A stretch of 64,000 nucleotides of DNA, taken from NCBI RefSeq assembly GCF_051020975.1, contig NC_135040.1:3527501-3591500 (forward strand). Direction: 5' to 3'. The translations under genes and the position numbers were made by a program. Below are positions 24,969 through 39,483 of this stretch, in pieces (position 1 is the first letter of the stretch; each line of letters opens with the position of its first letter). The DNA comes from Osmia lignaria lignaria (lineage: Eukaryota; Arthropoda; Insecta; Hymenoptera; Megachilidae). The notes beneath the pieces were generated by a model, which ran no database searches, was not told the origin of the DNA, and saw only the letters and a program-made list of their open reading frames with translations.

Positions 24969-25566
24969 AGAGAAAATCACCTAGACAACGTATGAAGTAG
25001 GGGGGAAAGCATTATGCTATTGGAACTGGAAGTCATTTCTTCTTCGGATCAAGGAGATTCTGAATTTATTTTTATTAGATGTTCTATTCAAATAATTCCT
25101 AATATAAAATTATTAATGATTTATCGTTCAGAGAGAAAATTGCCTAGACAACGTATAAAGTAGGGGGGAAGCATAGGTGTATTTCTTCTCCGGATCAAGG
25201 AGATTCTGAATTTATTTTTATTAGATTTTCTATTCAAATAATTTCTAATAAAATTATTAGTGATTTATCGTTCAGAGACAAAATCACACAGACAACGTAT
25301 GAAGCAGGGGGGAAGCATAGGTGTATTTCTTCTCCGGATCAAGGAGATTCTGAATTTATTTTTATTAGATATTCTATTCAAATAATTCCTAATAAAATTA
25401 TTCAGAGAGAAAATCACCTACACAACGTATAAAGTAGGGGGAAGCATTATGCTATTGGAACTGGAAGTAATTTCTTCTCCGGATCAAGGAGATTCTGAAT
25501 TTATTTTTATTAGATTTTCTATTCAAATAATTTCTAATAAAATTATTAGTGATTTATCGTTCAGAT
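24969..25566. repeat. Minisatellite, four copies of about 130-165 bp
   Basis: The segment starting agagaaaatcacctagacaa and containing ggatcaaggagattctgaat recurs from about 24969, 25130, 25273 and 25402. Period differences come from short deletions inside units. Confidence 0.9.
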
Positions 25567-28500
25567 AGCGAGTCGAAAAAACAGAGAAAAATTTCATGTT
25601 TCAAAGAAGGCGAAAGAGTCGCACACGATTAGCCGCGAACGAAACCATAACTCGTCATCTATATGGTTCCTGTAAAATTTCGCCCGAATCCGGTCGAGTC
25701 TCGACTGGTCCACGGTTTGCCGTTCAATCCCATCCATGTGTTTTGCATATGAGATCGAAAGTGTGTACGTGACGCACACGCAGCGCGAAAAATGGGAGCG
25801 TGTGGGTTGGCCGTTGCCGCGTGTATGGGTAGCCATGAAATGCAGTCGAACCGGCTGTGGATGCATGCACCGTGGCCCGGCTGCACTTTGTACGCCCAGA
25901 ACACACGAGACACGCTGCTCGTGGATTTTTTTAAAGATCCTTCTTCTTGCGGATCGGGAATGGGACTGGGATGTAAATAATGGTCGATGACTGCATTCGA
26001 AATATACAAATTATTGAAAACTCTTGAAAATTTGAAGAAATTTTAATAGAATGTTCCAACTAATTTCTCTTCGTTGTAAAGAAATTATAAAAAACCTTTC
26101 GGTTATGGAAGCAACGTTATCGCAAGGCACGTGCATAGAAAACCTCGTCGGACGTGTTTGAAAAACAACCAAGCCCAGGACGCGAGTGTAACGCAGAGGG
26201 TTAATTCATTCGTTTCGCGTTGTTCCACTGTTCTTGCACGGCAACGTGCAGAACGAATAAACACGAAGAAGAAAGAACGAAGAAAGGCTCGTAAAGCTGG
26301 TCCGGAGCCGTTGCACCTCGACCAACATCCACTATGCCGCGAACAATGCATCCTGACGTCACGTGGTTACACCTGCAACGCCCTGCAGTTGCATGTGCAA
26401 CCACCCCATAAAGTACCCAGTGGTCCTTTAATCTCGAGAACGAATGATTTCTAAAGCAACACCCTTCGTGCACAATTCTAATCTAGAAAATGATGAATTT
26501 TCAATCGATATTATTCCAAATGATTTTGTTCCGAACGAAAGGTATTTTCATTCTGTAGGACAATGTTTTCGGGCACGACGATCGGTTAGACTTTCACCAT
26601 TTAAAATTCGTCTGACTCTGAGAAGCGAGTCATCGAACAGCCAGTTTCCTCTGGACCGGATCGAGAAAGAGGCCTCGCTAAATACCTTATTACTTTTGAA
26701 TTAACATATCTGGGTACCAAGGTAACAGGACTTTGGTGTTCGCACGCTCCCCGATTCTTTCCTCGCCATTTGGGTCATTATTTCGGTTCAATTTCGAGAC
26801 TAATTGACTTTCTTATCTTTCTGTTATCTATTTTTGACTCATCGCTAACTGCGTTTACTCGTCGTTTCATTTACATTAGGATAATTTGATTTATTCTATT
26901 TGGAAAATTATCTTTCACTTAAACGTCTTGAATTTTCCAAATGTTAGATCAGAAAATTAATTTATTCCTCTTTTTTTTTGCTCTGTTTATTTGCACAAGG
27001 ACTGCAATGGTGACATAAATTCGATGAATATATTCGGGGTCAACCGGATTCGAATGACACGTTTGGCCCAGGAAATAGAGCACGCGATAAAGTAATTAAT
27101 TAATAACAGAGAGCAAACGGTTATTTAAACAGGAGGATTTTATTTAAAACGATTGAAAAGGTGTTCAGGTATTCGTGGAACGCGCGTTCCCAATTCGATT
27201 CGTCCCGATTTCCGCAGATTTCTTTCCTTTTCTCCGTCAACGCTTCGACAGCGTTCACTTATCTCGTAGAAATTCCTTGGACAAGTCGCAGCAATATGTT
27301 AGCCCGTGTCCGCAAAAAGTTTTCTCATTCTTCGTTTATTACTAACGTTATACCTAATTGAAGAAAATTGCAACGCGAAACGATTCGTTCCTTTTTTAAC
27401 TAATCATACATATTTTCCTGTCAGCCGTTGCTTTTTATCGAAAACATTGATTGTAATACTAGAGAAATATGTAGCAAAGTTTATTCACCTAACGCAGTCA
27501 AACACCAGTAAATAACAATTCTTCCAGGTAAAACAGGAACAGGTCTCTGACGCGAGGATAGAAATTCAAGTGAAAAATAAAATTGCAGGCAAAACAACGA
27601 TTACCATAATGAATACACGAGATATCTATTGAAAAGTCGATAGTTGCACTTCGAAAGTCACCGGTCGCGTTGATAGAAACTCAAATGAAAGCTGCTAAGT
27701 GAGTAATCAAGCAACGAGAGGATTTCTTCTGGCCATCCATGGGGCGCAACAGGTTTTTCTGTTGGCCGTATAGAAATCCTCAGTCACGAGGACGAATCGT
27801 GATCGACTAGCAATATTCGAAGAAGCCACGGTAAACGTTCGTTTAATTGCATCCCTCCCTGCGCTATGCATTTTTGCACCGATGCAATTTACTGCAGCGC
27901 CGTACGGCACCGCCTTAAGCACGAACATTCCGCGAACGCGTAGCCAAGTTATTTATTAAAAATGATAGACGCTTTGAAGAAAAATGAAAAAAAAAAAAAA
28001 AACGGAATGCGATTAAAGAGGCGAAGAATCACGTTTTTGGAGACCGATCTCTCCTCGACCGGATGTTTCCTGCAGTACCATTAGCAGTCAGGTTGCATTT
28101 CCCTGCGAACGAGGTGCAAAGGTGATTTAATCAACCTTTTTATCGTAACGGTAACAGCAAGGACGTTTCCCTCTATTCTTCCTCGTACCGGTACATCAAG
28201 CAACGATTATCACACGTACCGGTATCGCGAGCATACCGATACCGTTTCCACGGAAACTGGAACACGAAAGCCGTGGAAACTAAGTAGAAGAGATCTAAGA
28301 AGAACGGGAAGAGTTTGATTTGAACTGAGAAGAAAACGTGACGATTTCAAGACAATTAGTCACTAATTATAACAAATTCATTAGAATATCTTTGTATTGT
28401 TAATTTCATTGAAATTCCTTGTTGAGAATTCTAACCGGATTAGACGAGGCGTTTCACTGCAAACACGAAGAAAACGACCTCGATGATGTCACCAAAACGA

Positions 28501-29167
28501 CATTAGGACGTCCAACTTTCATTATGATGGTATCCAGCTGTTGCTGATTAATTTCTTTCGCCATTTCCTGCGGCCACGATGCTTCTCATATTTTCATCGA
28601 AATGAAAATAGGGCTTTTTGAAAATTTTATTCTGGAACATCCGTAATGTCTATGGGTGGAATAAAAAGAGATTAATTAAATTAACCTTTCGATGGTGGAA
28701 TTGTCGCGGTTACATCGAATCGTCCTTGACGATGCGGTCGGGATTCCTTTAAAGGTTGAGTCGAGCTTTCTCCGAGCATAAGTCATTTCGAGTTCCCGGC
28801 AATCGCGACTGAACACGACTCGAAAGTGCAGTCGAATACCTGCTTTTTTCTGATAATTGCCAAGAATTTTCCACCTGCCACCTGGAGAATTCCTTTGTAC
28901 GCCATCGTAATTTGTACTTGACCAATTTTTCCAAGGAAACTCTTCCTCGCTACGTTATTTCGTGTCTAATAAACATTACTCATTAAGTTCGCAACGGAGC
29001 TGTTTAATTAGATAATTAACGCCGAATTCATGAAGCGTCAAAAACGAGCAGAACGAAACTGAAGGTGTAAATGAAACTTTTTACACGATATTCATCACAT
29101 TCACACGTTACATCATTCTTCGTATCCGTTACACCAGAAATTTCTGAAACTTTGTTGCTTTGGATAA

Positions 29168-29480
29168 GTTTCCGATTGGCCCCACCAAAATTGAGAACTC
29201 AGGTTCGGTATATAATCTAAATTCACTACAAAAAACCGATTAATGTTGGTTTCAGAGCTGGATGTCTTACTGTCTTTGAGATATCTATTCAATACTGCGC
29301 ATGCGCTATTCGATACTGCGCATACACAGAACCTAACCTAACCAAACCTAACCTTACCACGATATCTCGAAAACGGTAAGACATCCAGCTCTGAAACCAA
29401 CTTTAATCGATTTCTTATAGCCAATTTAGGTTATATATCGAACCTGAGTTCTTAATTTTGATGGGGCCATCCGGAAACAG
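29168..29480. repeat. Large foldback element with about 115-bp arms
   Basis: The left arm (about 29168-29283) and right arm (about 29360-29480) are reverse complements at roughly 85-90%; both contain ggtttcagagctggatgtct, in opposite orientation. The loop includes tactgcgcatgcgc and a short run of CCTAA units. Confidence 0.85.
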
Positions 29481-32308
29481 AGCCGCAAATTTTTCAATAT
29501 TCCTATAAAATTATTTTTCGTATCTCCGATGCGCATTCTACCTTTCGCAAATTGTATTTCATGCAGCCTAACTGTAATTGCCCGCATGTTCTTGTTTCTC
29601 CAATGGGCTCTATCCATCAATGGCGGAAGTTCAACAAACGTGCTCTACCATATAAATGACTCTCGCCGTTACTTTTTAAAATAAGAAATTACAGAAAATC
29701 CAGGAGATCCGGTTTGCATTAGAATCCGAAAAGGTGGCATTTTATTCTTCTCGGTCTATGGTCAGCCACTTTGGAGCGGATCTGGTATGCCCAGAACGCC
29801 CGATAAAGTCAGCATCCGCTTTTCTCAGCGTTGCATATGGACACGCGATACCCGGGCGCAAATGAACGCGAGAACAGGAACAGGAATACGGGTGTCGTAG
29901 CGTTCTCGATCGCCCGGTATGGGCAGATCGGTATGGCGGATTTCTAAGCGGCCTTACGCGCGTTTCAACGCGCACGCGAGCCAGCAGCTGCGACACTTTC
30001 ACTCGCCCGTTGCCAATGTCCGATCGGCTACGAGCATTCGGTCCAATAGCTTTAGCTAGCGTTACAGTCTCGTTCGAATGGTCAGGGAACCCAATCTCCT
30101 TCACAGACAATCCGATCCAGCGAGGGGTCCCTTGGGACTGGATCCAAGAAACGCGTCCAAGAGGCTGAGAACCAGGATCAGAAGTTTCGTATCATTTCTC
30201 TTTTTATAATTTGAAAGCGTATCAATAAATACATGAGTCAACGAACATTTTATGTAAGATTTCTTTTTCTTTTTTTTTTTTAAATTCCATTCGAAGGATT
30301 GTGTAAGAATTTTACTTCGCCAATGGAGCATTAATAGAATTACTTGAACGGCCCACGGTTGAATTCCAGCCGACCATATTGGACCGACTGATTCATTGGA
30401 GAACGATTTGTCTACCTATCCCAAGCTTCGTATCTTCGTTTTTATCTTAACACTTGATTCATTTTTTTTCAACAAGATTCTTGACATGATTCCAATGCAC
30501 AGTGGAATGTATTGATATTAGCAATAATTAGCAATTCTGTATAATGTATCTCCTTGACTTAGTTATTCATTTGTACTCATTTTTTTATCATCTTTGGTAT
30601 GAATTAATTTCGAGCATAGTTTGTTTCGTTGCAACGATGATTAATTATTTTTGAACCATCGTCATGGTTGTTAACGTTTACAAGGATTATCTTGAAATTT
30701 GAATATAAACCATGCTGGTATGCTAAACACGAGTGCAGAATTCATCCTTGGATAGGATTTACGTGGAACGAGATTTATTCTTGTGGCTCTTATTTGAAAT
30801 TCAGCTGGAAAAAACTATGCTTGATTCACCGTGAGTTCAGCTCGCACTTGGTACACCATGGTCATGAATATTGAACAGAAGTTCCATGTACGTAGCTATC
30901 CTTCATTCTGTTTCTTAACGGTGAGATAATACCATTGTGCAACACCTATTTTTCATTCAACGCGTTCTATTTTTATACCGATACCTTCGATTTTCTCGTT
31001 GAATGAGTTAAGGTAGCCCTGGAGGGAAAGGTCAGTTCCAAGGAGCATAAACTTTATAGCCGATGTTCCAAATCTACAGTTATCTACGGAATTGCCTCGG
31101 CAGGTATCTTTCCTCGCCGACATCTGTTCGCCATTCCTGTCTGTTTACAGGAGAAACCATCACGTGTTCCCAAACTGAAGACTTGGCTAATAAATCATAG
31201 TTTTGAGTAAAAATATTGCTTTTGAAATTATAAATAACACGTGTTCATGGTTGTATAACAGGACGGCGGAGGAGAGAAGAGCGATATGGCGCGGGAAAAA
31301 AAGAAGCTAATTAGAAACAGCAACGCGTTCATTTGTAAAGCGCCGTTCTTTGTACGTCAACGAACTCGTATCATCGACAGTTTAGCGGTAAATTATTGGA
31401 CGTTCGTTGCTTCTGACGAGCGGAACGGAAATATAATAAGCGGTGTACAGAATTTTCTAAGAGCAGGTAATTCGCATTCTAATCGCCATTGAATATCAGA
31501 CATTATTACAGGGAATTTGGAAAATTATTCATGAAAGTAAAAAGGGAATTATTGATACAATAACAGGAGTCCCTTTTTTCTTAGAATTCACAAAGACGTT
31601 CTCCACGAAATGGCACGTGTACGACCTTTCAATGGCATTTCCACGACATTTTTGCATGTAAATTTCACTGTTCCCAGGTACTAAAAGGGGGAATGTTATA
31701 TAGATAAGATTTTATGAACACGGAAGCAAGGAGAGGAACTTTGAACGATGTTAGCCTGCAATCATCGATGATCAGCGGGTGCAAGAAATAAGATAATCCG
31801 TCGATTAGGAATCGACGATTTGTCTCGTGCTACCTCGACCGTGACACGACCATTTTCAAGGCTACCATTGCTATTCTACGAGCAACGTAGAAGATGATAC
31901 ACCCCTGGCAAAAAAACAAATAGCCCGATCCTCGTTGCAAATCGCTGCGAGTTTCGCTTGCGGTACACCTCGAGGAACGTGGATCGCTTAATGTCCATCC
32001 TGAGATACTTGATATATCCAGAAATTGAAAAAAAAAAATAAGAAGTAGAATGACTGAAAAATGAGACTTTAAAATTCGTTAAATTAAAACTGATAATCAT
32101 AGAATTTGAGAGCCTCAGAAAATAATGGATTTAAAGTTGTCGGTCTTGGAATTATTGGGAAGGTGTTATTAAAATGATTCAGAAAGCATGGATGACTATA
32201 GAGATGCGAACGAGCCTTTAGTTTTAATGTATATGATCTCTGGTGCAAAGGTACTTTTAACCGGCTTAACAAGCCATTGCAAGTTTAATGAACTGTAATT
32301 GAACGAGA

Positions 32309-33076
32309 AGACTATTTTAATTATGCTAAAACCTTGTCAATTAGACTTTTCAACGACAGCAATGAAATTGCTACTCCTAAGCTTCAAATTAAGAAACCTA
32401 AAGCTTTTAAATTAAAAATCCTCCCCCCTTTCGATAGACCGAAAATCCTAATGAAATCCTAATGAAACTTAGAAGATAATAGACTTAGAAACTGATAGAG
32501 CCAAGTGTTCTCCAGCAAGCGTAACGAACTGTTTGCAGACAGCTAGAAAACGATCATCAAGACTATTTTAATTATACTAAAACCTTGTTAATTAGACGTT
32601 TCAACGATAGCAATGAAATTGCTACTCCTAAGTTTGCGTAAACCTCAAATCGAAAATTAAGAAAATTGAAAATCCTTCCCCCTTTCGATAGACCGAAAAA
32701 CCTAATGAAACTTAGACGATAATGGACTTAGAAACTGATAGAACCAAGTGTTCTCCAGCAAACGTAACGAACTCTTTTGCAGACAGCTAGATTGAATGAA
32801 ATTGAAAACGATCATCAAGACTATTTTAATTATACTAAAACCTTGTTAATTAGACGTTTCAACTAAGCTTGCGTAAACTTCAAATCGATAATTAAGAAAC
32901 CTAAAGCCTTAAATTAAAAATCCTCCCCCTCTTTCGATAGACCGAAAATCCTAATGAAATCCTAATGAAACTTAGACGATAATGGACTTAGAAACTGATA
33001 GAACCAAGTGTTCTCCAGCAAGCGTAACGAACTCTTTTGCAGACAGCTAAGACTGAATGAAATTGAAAACGATCAT
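32309..33076. repeat. Three-copy tandem repeat of about 255 bp
   Basis: The anchor gactattttaattatactaa (gactattttaattatgctaa in copy 1) recurs near 32309, 32560 and 32819. The shared body includes ccccctttcgatagaccgaa and gtgttctccagcaagcgtaa. The third copy has lost an internal block. Confidence 0.9.
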
Positions 33077-34914
33077 CTACACGGTCTAGCCGGGTTAGAC
33101 TCGTCCACAGCAAGGTCGTTCTGTATCTCCTCTCTCCATGGACTCGGTGTACTTTCATTTCGAAGTTGTCGGTGTCGTTGGCGGCCGTTTATGGCTATTA
33201 AATTAAATTCCACGTCCGTCAGCTTGTTCGAAGGCGGTTGCTCAACCGACAGAATGCAGAATGCGAGCTGCTAATACATGCCTGGCCATTATTCAAGTTT
33301 TATTGGAATCGCGGTCTAAACGCGCGTGCCCGGAGAGAAATCTCGACTTTTGCATGCTGGAAGTGTTCGAGGAAACACGAGGAATTATATTGACCGGTAA
33401 TTTGCACGACCGGATTCGGTTTCGTTCTACCAGTCGGCTAGGTATTTCCTTTTTCTTCAGGTATACCCGGTAGCCATATGGAATATATGACAATACTACT
33501 GTTATGTTATACGTTTCGAGAAATACCCACGCGTGTACTTCGAGTGTGGGTTGGCAAGGACCCCGAGGGGCTGGACAAGCTTAGCTACCGGCGCTGCAAC
33601 TTTACCTGTCCCACTTTCTAATCAAACCGATCCAGCCTGGTCCAGCATTCGGTTTCTGCATTTCGTTCGCCATATCGGATGATCTTTCGAACGTTTCTTC
33701 GATTTCAAGACACCCGAAACGACCGTGTTACCGATTCAATTTTAACAACGAAAGTGGAGAATGTACCTACGGAATTTCTTCCGAGATCTGAACTGATCTA
33801 AAATAAATTGAAAAATATGTCGTGTCATTCTGGAAAAATCTCGATGCACCAAGTGACTAAGATGGGATTTCCAAGACAGGAATAAAATTGTTCTTTAAAC
33901 AGTATAAAATAATCAATTGCTACCTCATCTCGAACAGGATGTATCTGATCGATGCGATTAATTGCAGCAAATGCTATAAATTCTCTGGAAGTTGCATCGA
34001 TTTTTATGGTAACGATATCGACGAGGAGGAAATAGAAATTCAAAGGAATAGAATTTTACTGGTAAAAATGATTTAGATTTCGCGACACGGTGCGTGCGCA
34101 ACGAACCTAGAAGAACGTAATGAGGCAACAGTATGCGCATAATTAGCGATTTCAGTGAAGCAGCAACGGCTATTCCGCAAAGAATTCAACCTTCATTACA
34201 CCGGTGCCACGCACCGTCTCGAAAGTAACGCGAGCAATGCTGCAATTAGAAACGTAATTTGAAAGGGAAACTGGACGTTTTGAAAACGAAAACGAAAACG
34301 AGACTGTAAACAAGATCCTTTCGCCTCTCTGAACACCGTTTCATTTATTCCATAGAAATCTATTGCGATCTTATAAATTTTCATCGAAATCAAATAAATG
34401 AATCATTCCGAGGCAATCTCGAAAGTAAATATGTAACTTGGGTAATTTTATAATATTGTTAAACGCGTTGCTCGACAAATTCGTAAAATTAATTAAAACT
34501 TTCTTTCAGTTAATTAACTTCGTTACCCATAATTTCCAGTAACTAATACAGCTCGTAAGTTGATAATGCGGTGGCCCCGTCGATAACAGCTCAACATAAA
34601 CGTACGTACCGGTAATCGAGCGGTATGCCAACTTTTCTTTTGCAAAACGAACAACATGTCGATGTTTTATTTATACGCTCGAAAGGCTACGCACGTCCAT
34701 ACTTGTGACTGCGGTATATTGTTCATGCGTGAAGCATGTAGGCAGACACCCGGCTAGAAATGTGTAAAAATCGACGGTTAGATCAAGCGTGACGTCGATG
34801 ATTCGAGGTGATTTCTTCCGCGGTCGCTAGGTAAATGATGGAGACGAAGAAAATTCCAGAAATAAATCCAGTAAACTACTCCTTATTCCAACGAGGTATT
34901 CCATCAAGGAACTA

Positions 34915-35382
34915 TAGGGTTATCCAAATTGAGTATCACATCTTCAAATTGAAATAAAACTCAAAGTATTTGATTTTTGTATAGTTACTTTATTTCAATA
35001 CAAAGTTTATTTTATGATCTTCTCCGCTTTTTTTTTTGCAAAATTGATATGTTTGACCAAATTTAACGAACGAGTAATTTTTCACGAGGAAGAGACATCA
35101 ATTGCCACCAAAATCGGATGATTAAACACCATTAAATTTTTTTTATGGGGTTTATGGAAAGTGAAGTTTATAAAATCACAGTCGCTATTGATGAAATTGA
35201 ATTCCACTGTGAAACGCATCGGGCTCGTAAAAAAAGCCGAGAAGGACATTTGAATAATATTGTCTTTGGTAATTAATGTCATACAGTAGACTTTGTGTTA
35301 AAATAAAGAAACCATACAAAAATCACATACTTTACATTTTATTTCAATTCGAAGATGTGACACTAAATTTGGATAACCCTAT
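34915..35382. pseudogene. Decayed mariner-type transposon with transposase remnant
   Basis: Terminal inverted repeats of about 90 bp begin TATAGGGTTATCCAAATT at 34915 and end ggataaccctata at 35383, consistent with TA target sites. On the plus strand, about 35102-35250 reads, with a stop and frameshifts, as PPKSDD, then TPLNFF and WG. This resembles the PPxSPDLxPLDFFLWG block near the C terminus of mariner-family transposases. The element is internally deleted, interrupted and cannot be functional. Confidence 0.65.
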
Positions 35383-38338
35383 ATTAATTCCAAAAGTTTA
35401 CGCGAACCCGTTAACCCAGCAGCATTGTTTCCCTTCCTCGTGGGTACTTCTTTAATTAATCGTTTCCTTTCCAACGCCCTTACGGTTCCTCTACCTGCAC
35501 GAAATTCTCACCTTTCGAGAATTTTCATCGATTCTACTGGAAAAATTGCCAATATACGGTTAATTAATTTCGTACGGTACATATTGAAAGTCGGGAAGTG
35601 ATTACAGGCTCGTGCCGGCACACTCGATGAATTCTAGCGGTTAGGAGATGATTCACGTGGTAATAACAGCGTAATGATTACGGAACGAAGGCTTCGATAA
35701 TTAGCGTACGTTCAGAAAAACCGGGCTCGCGTTTAGAAAAAATGAAACGAGACTCGGAAGAAACTCGACGATTTATTTTTCCGTCGAATGAATTACTTGA
35801 TGGATTCGTTCTTCGCGTGTTATCGTGGATGTTTCTTTTTCTTGCAGCGGTAATTAAGCATTCCCGTTGCGTATCCACGATTCTATTCATCGCGAGCGAG
35901 TTATGTAAGTGAAAATATGAACAATAAATTGAGATAAAAATACACAAAGGATAAATATTGCGATTATACCGTTTCAAGTACGCGAACTTAGTAGCGAGAA
36001 AAGATTTACGGGCAATGTATTTGCATAAAAGCTATTCGTTTCTTATATTTCATATGAATCACAATGATTCCTAATGGAAAATACATCGGACACCTTCTCA
36101 ATCATTTCCGATCACCGTAATGCAATTTATCACTGTTATTTCTTGCATCAATGCTATCCGAACGTCGACGCTCCTCGGAGACTTTAACGCGCGGTAAGCG
36201 AGCAACCGGTGATTTCAACGATGGGTTCATTACACGTCTCGACAATAGCTTGTCAACATCATCAACGTGACACACGGAAGCAATTGTTTGTAACTAACTT
36301 CAAAGAGAAGTTCTTCCTCGCTCTTTATCCGTTATGCAATAGGTTTTCCAACAGGTTTTTCAGTCGGAATAAAATTAAAAAGAGATGTTAAAAAATTAGG
36401 AAAACAATTACGCGAGAGACATTCTTGAATATCAAAGTGAAAATTCAATAAAATGTTATAAAAATTGTTTGATTTATGAATATTTTTAATGGTATGAAGT
36501 TCTGACCTAGTTTCTAAGGTGCTACTTTAATTAGAACGAAAGTTTCTTTTCTCCTTCGACAAATGAAGCCATTGATACCTCAACTAATTAACACGACACT
36601 GCAAATTAATCCTATGATTTTAAGAAATTTCTCTTGGCCCAATGAGCCACTTCAAAAGCAAAAGTTTCATCAAATCTATGTACATAAATAATTATATTAT
36701 GATACATAGGCACCAATTAAATTGCAACGATATGGTTAATGGGAACGTAAAATTAATCAGAGATGGGAAGAAAAAGGCAAATTAAACGCGCATCCACGTG
36801 GCTAACCTTGCGAATCTGGTTACAGATAATTATCAGCGATAGTGACGTCGTAAAATGTAAAAACCACAGGATACGTAAAAATGTATTAAATTGATTGGAT
36901 TATTTCTGGTTCGATGTTGTCGTATATTAATTCCTGCAGAACCGGAACATCGAGCTCGAAATGCTTTCGATTCCATTAATAGACTTGACCGTGCAATCTT
37001 ATATTTAAAATTTCATATTGCATATTGGATTTGTAAAATCAGCAAACATATTTTCAAACTATCTTGTGGTTTTTTTTAATTTGTATCCTGTTCCTTTTTT
37101 TTCAAATAAATTTAACTTAGCAAATGATTCATACACCTTCTGATTCACCCACAGTCAAACACTCAAAATGCTTCCTAATTTTTTAAATACAAAAATCAAA
37201 TATTGTTCTTAGGTAACACCTTTTGATGGTCATATATTTTATGAAATCATTGGTTATTTTTTTCATATTTGGGGATTTCTGTATCGCACTTTACAAAATT
37301 ACCAATGTTCAAAGTATAATTGATACTTGACGCAATAATAAAATAGTAAGTAATTACTGTAATTATAAATAATCAGGTATTCCTCTATTTCTGGTTCGAT
37401 AGAAACTCGATCGACAGAAACCGGAACTTCGAGTCCTTGCATCTAACAGTTCACTGATAGACTTGACCATGTAACAAGATGTGACATTTTAAAGAATTTA
37501 CAATTTATAAATAGACTTCACGCCACGCTGCTGACGTCTAATTATCTGCTGTTTTTCCTTTTAAACGAAGCAAACATGAAAGTCCTTTGAATACTTCTAA
37601 GTCTTCCCATTGTGATTATTTTTTTTCTTTTTGATGACGCGATCTGATTATATCATTAACTTGAAATCTTATACTGATCTTATTGCAGTCCAGATTACCG
37701 GAGTATTATTACAACTGCGTTTTCGAAAATATTAAGTTTGATAATTAAATCCACAACCTTCGTATTTATTAAAATCCACCAAATAATAATGTTCGATCAA
37801 AAAAAAAAGTGAAATTCAATTGGGTAAATATTTGTCAATTAATTTTATAATGATCTGCACCGAATCCAATGATTCTGCTCGATTGCACAGAGACAGGTAC
37901 ACGGGCGCATTGCGTGGGTGTACGTATTGTCTCGTAAGGAATGTAGAAAGTAAAGTATCTTGGGTAACATAGACCCCTCTTCTCGATTCGAGCTAGAGTA
38001 TAGGTTGTCGACTGGCGAGGATGCGCCTAGCAAAGTCCAACGCTATCATTATCATCATCATCATCATCGTCCCGCTGTCGACTGGTTTCGCGCGGTAGAA
38101 AGGTCATTCGAAACGGCTGACTGCGAGTGCAACCCGCAACGGTGGTGCATTCATTAGAAAATGACGTTTACTTTGGTCAATTCCAAATTTTCGTCGCTTG
38201 CAAAATTCGGGACTTAATGGGGCATGGAGAAACGATTATTACCGAATCGACAATTTGCGAGGAGAAATTTCATGTAGACACTCTTAAGTGACTTTTTATC
38301 CTGGAAGTTATTGAATAACATTTGTTGATCTCTTTTTA

Positions 38339-38808
38339 ATGGCATTTCCTATGGGCTCCTTCTTGAAATTTTTAAATTGTATTCGATTATTTTATTAAAT
38401 ACCCAAATTTGAGGAAGAAAATAGAAAATGGCATTTTCTATGGACTCCTTCTTGAAATTTTTAAATTGTATTCGATTATTTTATTAAATACCCAAATTTT
38501 AGGAAGAAAAGAGAAAATGGCATTTTCTATGGACTCCTTGAAATTTTTAAATTGTACTCAATTATTTTATTAAATACCCAAATTTTAGAAAGAAAATGGC
38601 ATCTCTTTTTAATGGCATTTCCTATTGGCTGTTTTTTGAAATTTTTAAATTGTATTCAATTATTTTATTAAATACCCAAATTGTAGATTGAAAATAGAAA
38701 ATGGCATCTCTTTTTAATGGCATTTTCTATAGGTTCCCTTTTGAAATATTTAAATTATATTCAATTATTTTATTAAATACCCAAATTTTAGAAAGAAAAT
38801 AGAAAAAT
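38339..38808. repeat. Minisatellite, five copies of about 89-105 bp
   Basis: ggcattt(t/c)cta starts units near 38341, 38430, 38519, 38614 and 38719. The shared body is tttttaaattgtattc followed by attattttattaaataccc. Confidence 0.9.
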
Positions 38809-39483
38809 TCCAAGAGTGTTTAAGGAAGAAAGATTTGTAGAGAGTAACCATTTGACATTTAAGAAATTCTAGAGAGCATCGTTGCACAATAAGTGCATCG
38901 ACAAGCGCGTGGAATCATGTTATGTCTCCGACACATGTAATTTATGCGTGTACATATTAGTATCCACCACATTCCTCTTTGTGTGTAAATCTATTAAATA
39001 TTTCGAACAATGCCTAATACACTTTGAATTGTTAACGGAAAGGAAAAATGACAGAAGGATGGATATCGTTTAAGATGGAATCAGTGGCTCGTCCGGCTAG
39101 CTCGTTTACCACTGATTACCATGCACGTGGCGGTGTAATTAAAAACTCTGACTGGCACACTTTGAACCGACACTTCGAAAATACATCATTGTTACATCAG
39201 CCTCGTTCAAGGGTTACGCACAATAGGGTGGCTGTGTTATCGGGGAACCATGAAATTGAACGGTTACACTTGTAATTAAGCATACAATAGTTTGTAACTG
39301 GTCGTTCATTTGCGTTTCAGACGTCCACAAGCTTTTACGACTTAACAATGGACGTAATTGCGGAATCCTAAGGACTTTCATTTTGCAAATTATTAAAAGA
39401 GAAATTGTATTTTCAAAATTCACCTTTTCTTTCTTAAAAAGTAAATTATTTACAAAATTAATAAATGTAATTTAGAACGTATA

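Noticed and set aside
29742..30110. 122-codon minus-strand frame in a GC-rich island
   Set aside because: Arg/Ser-rich with no domain, signal peptide or splice partner.
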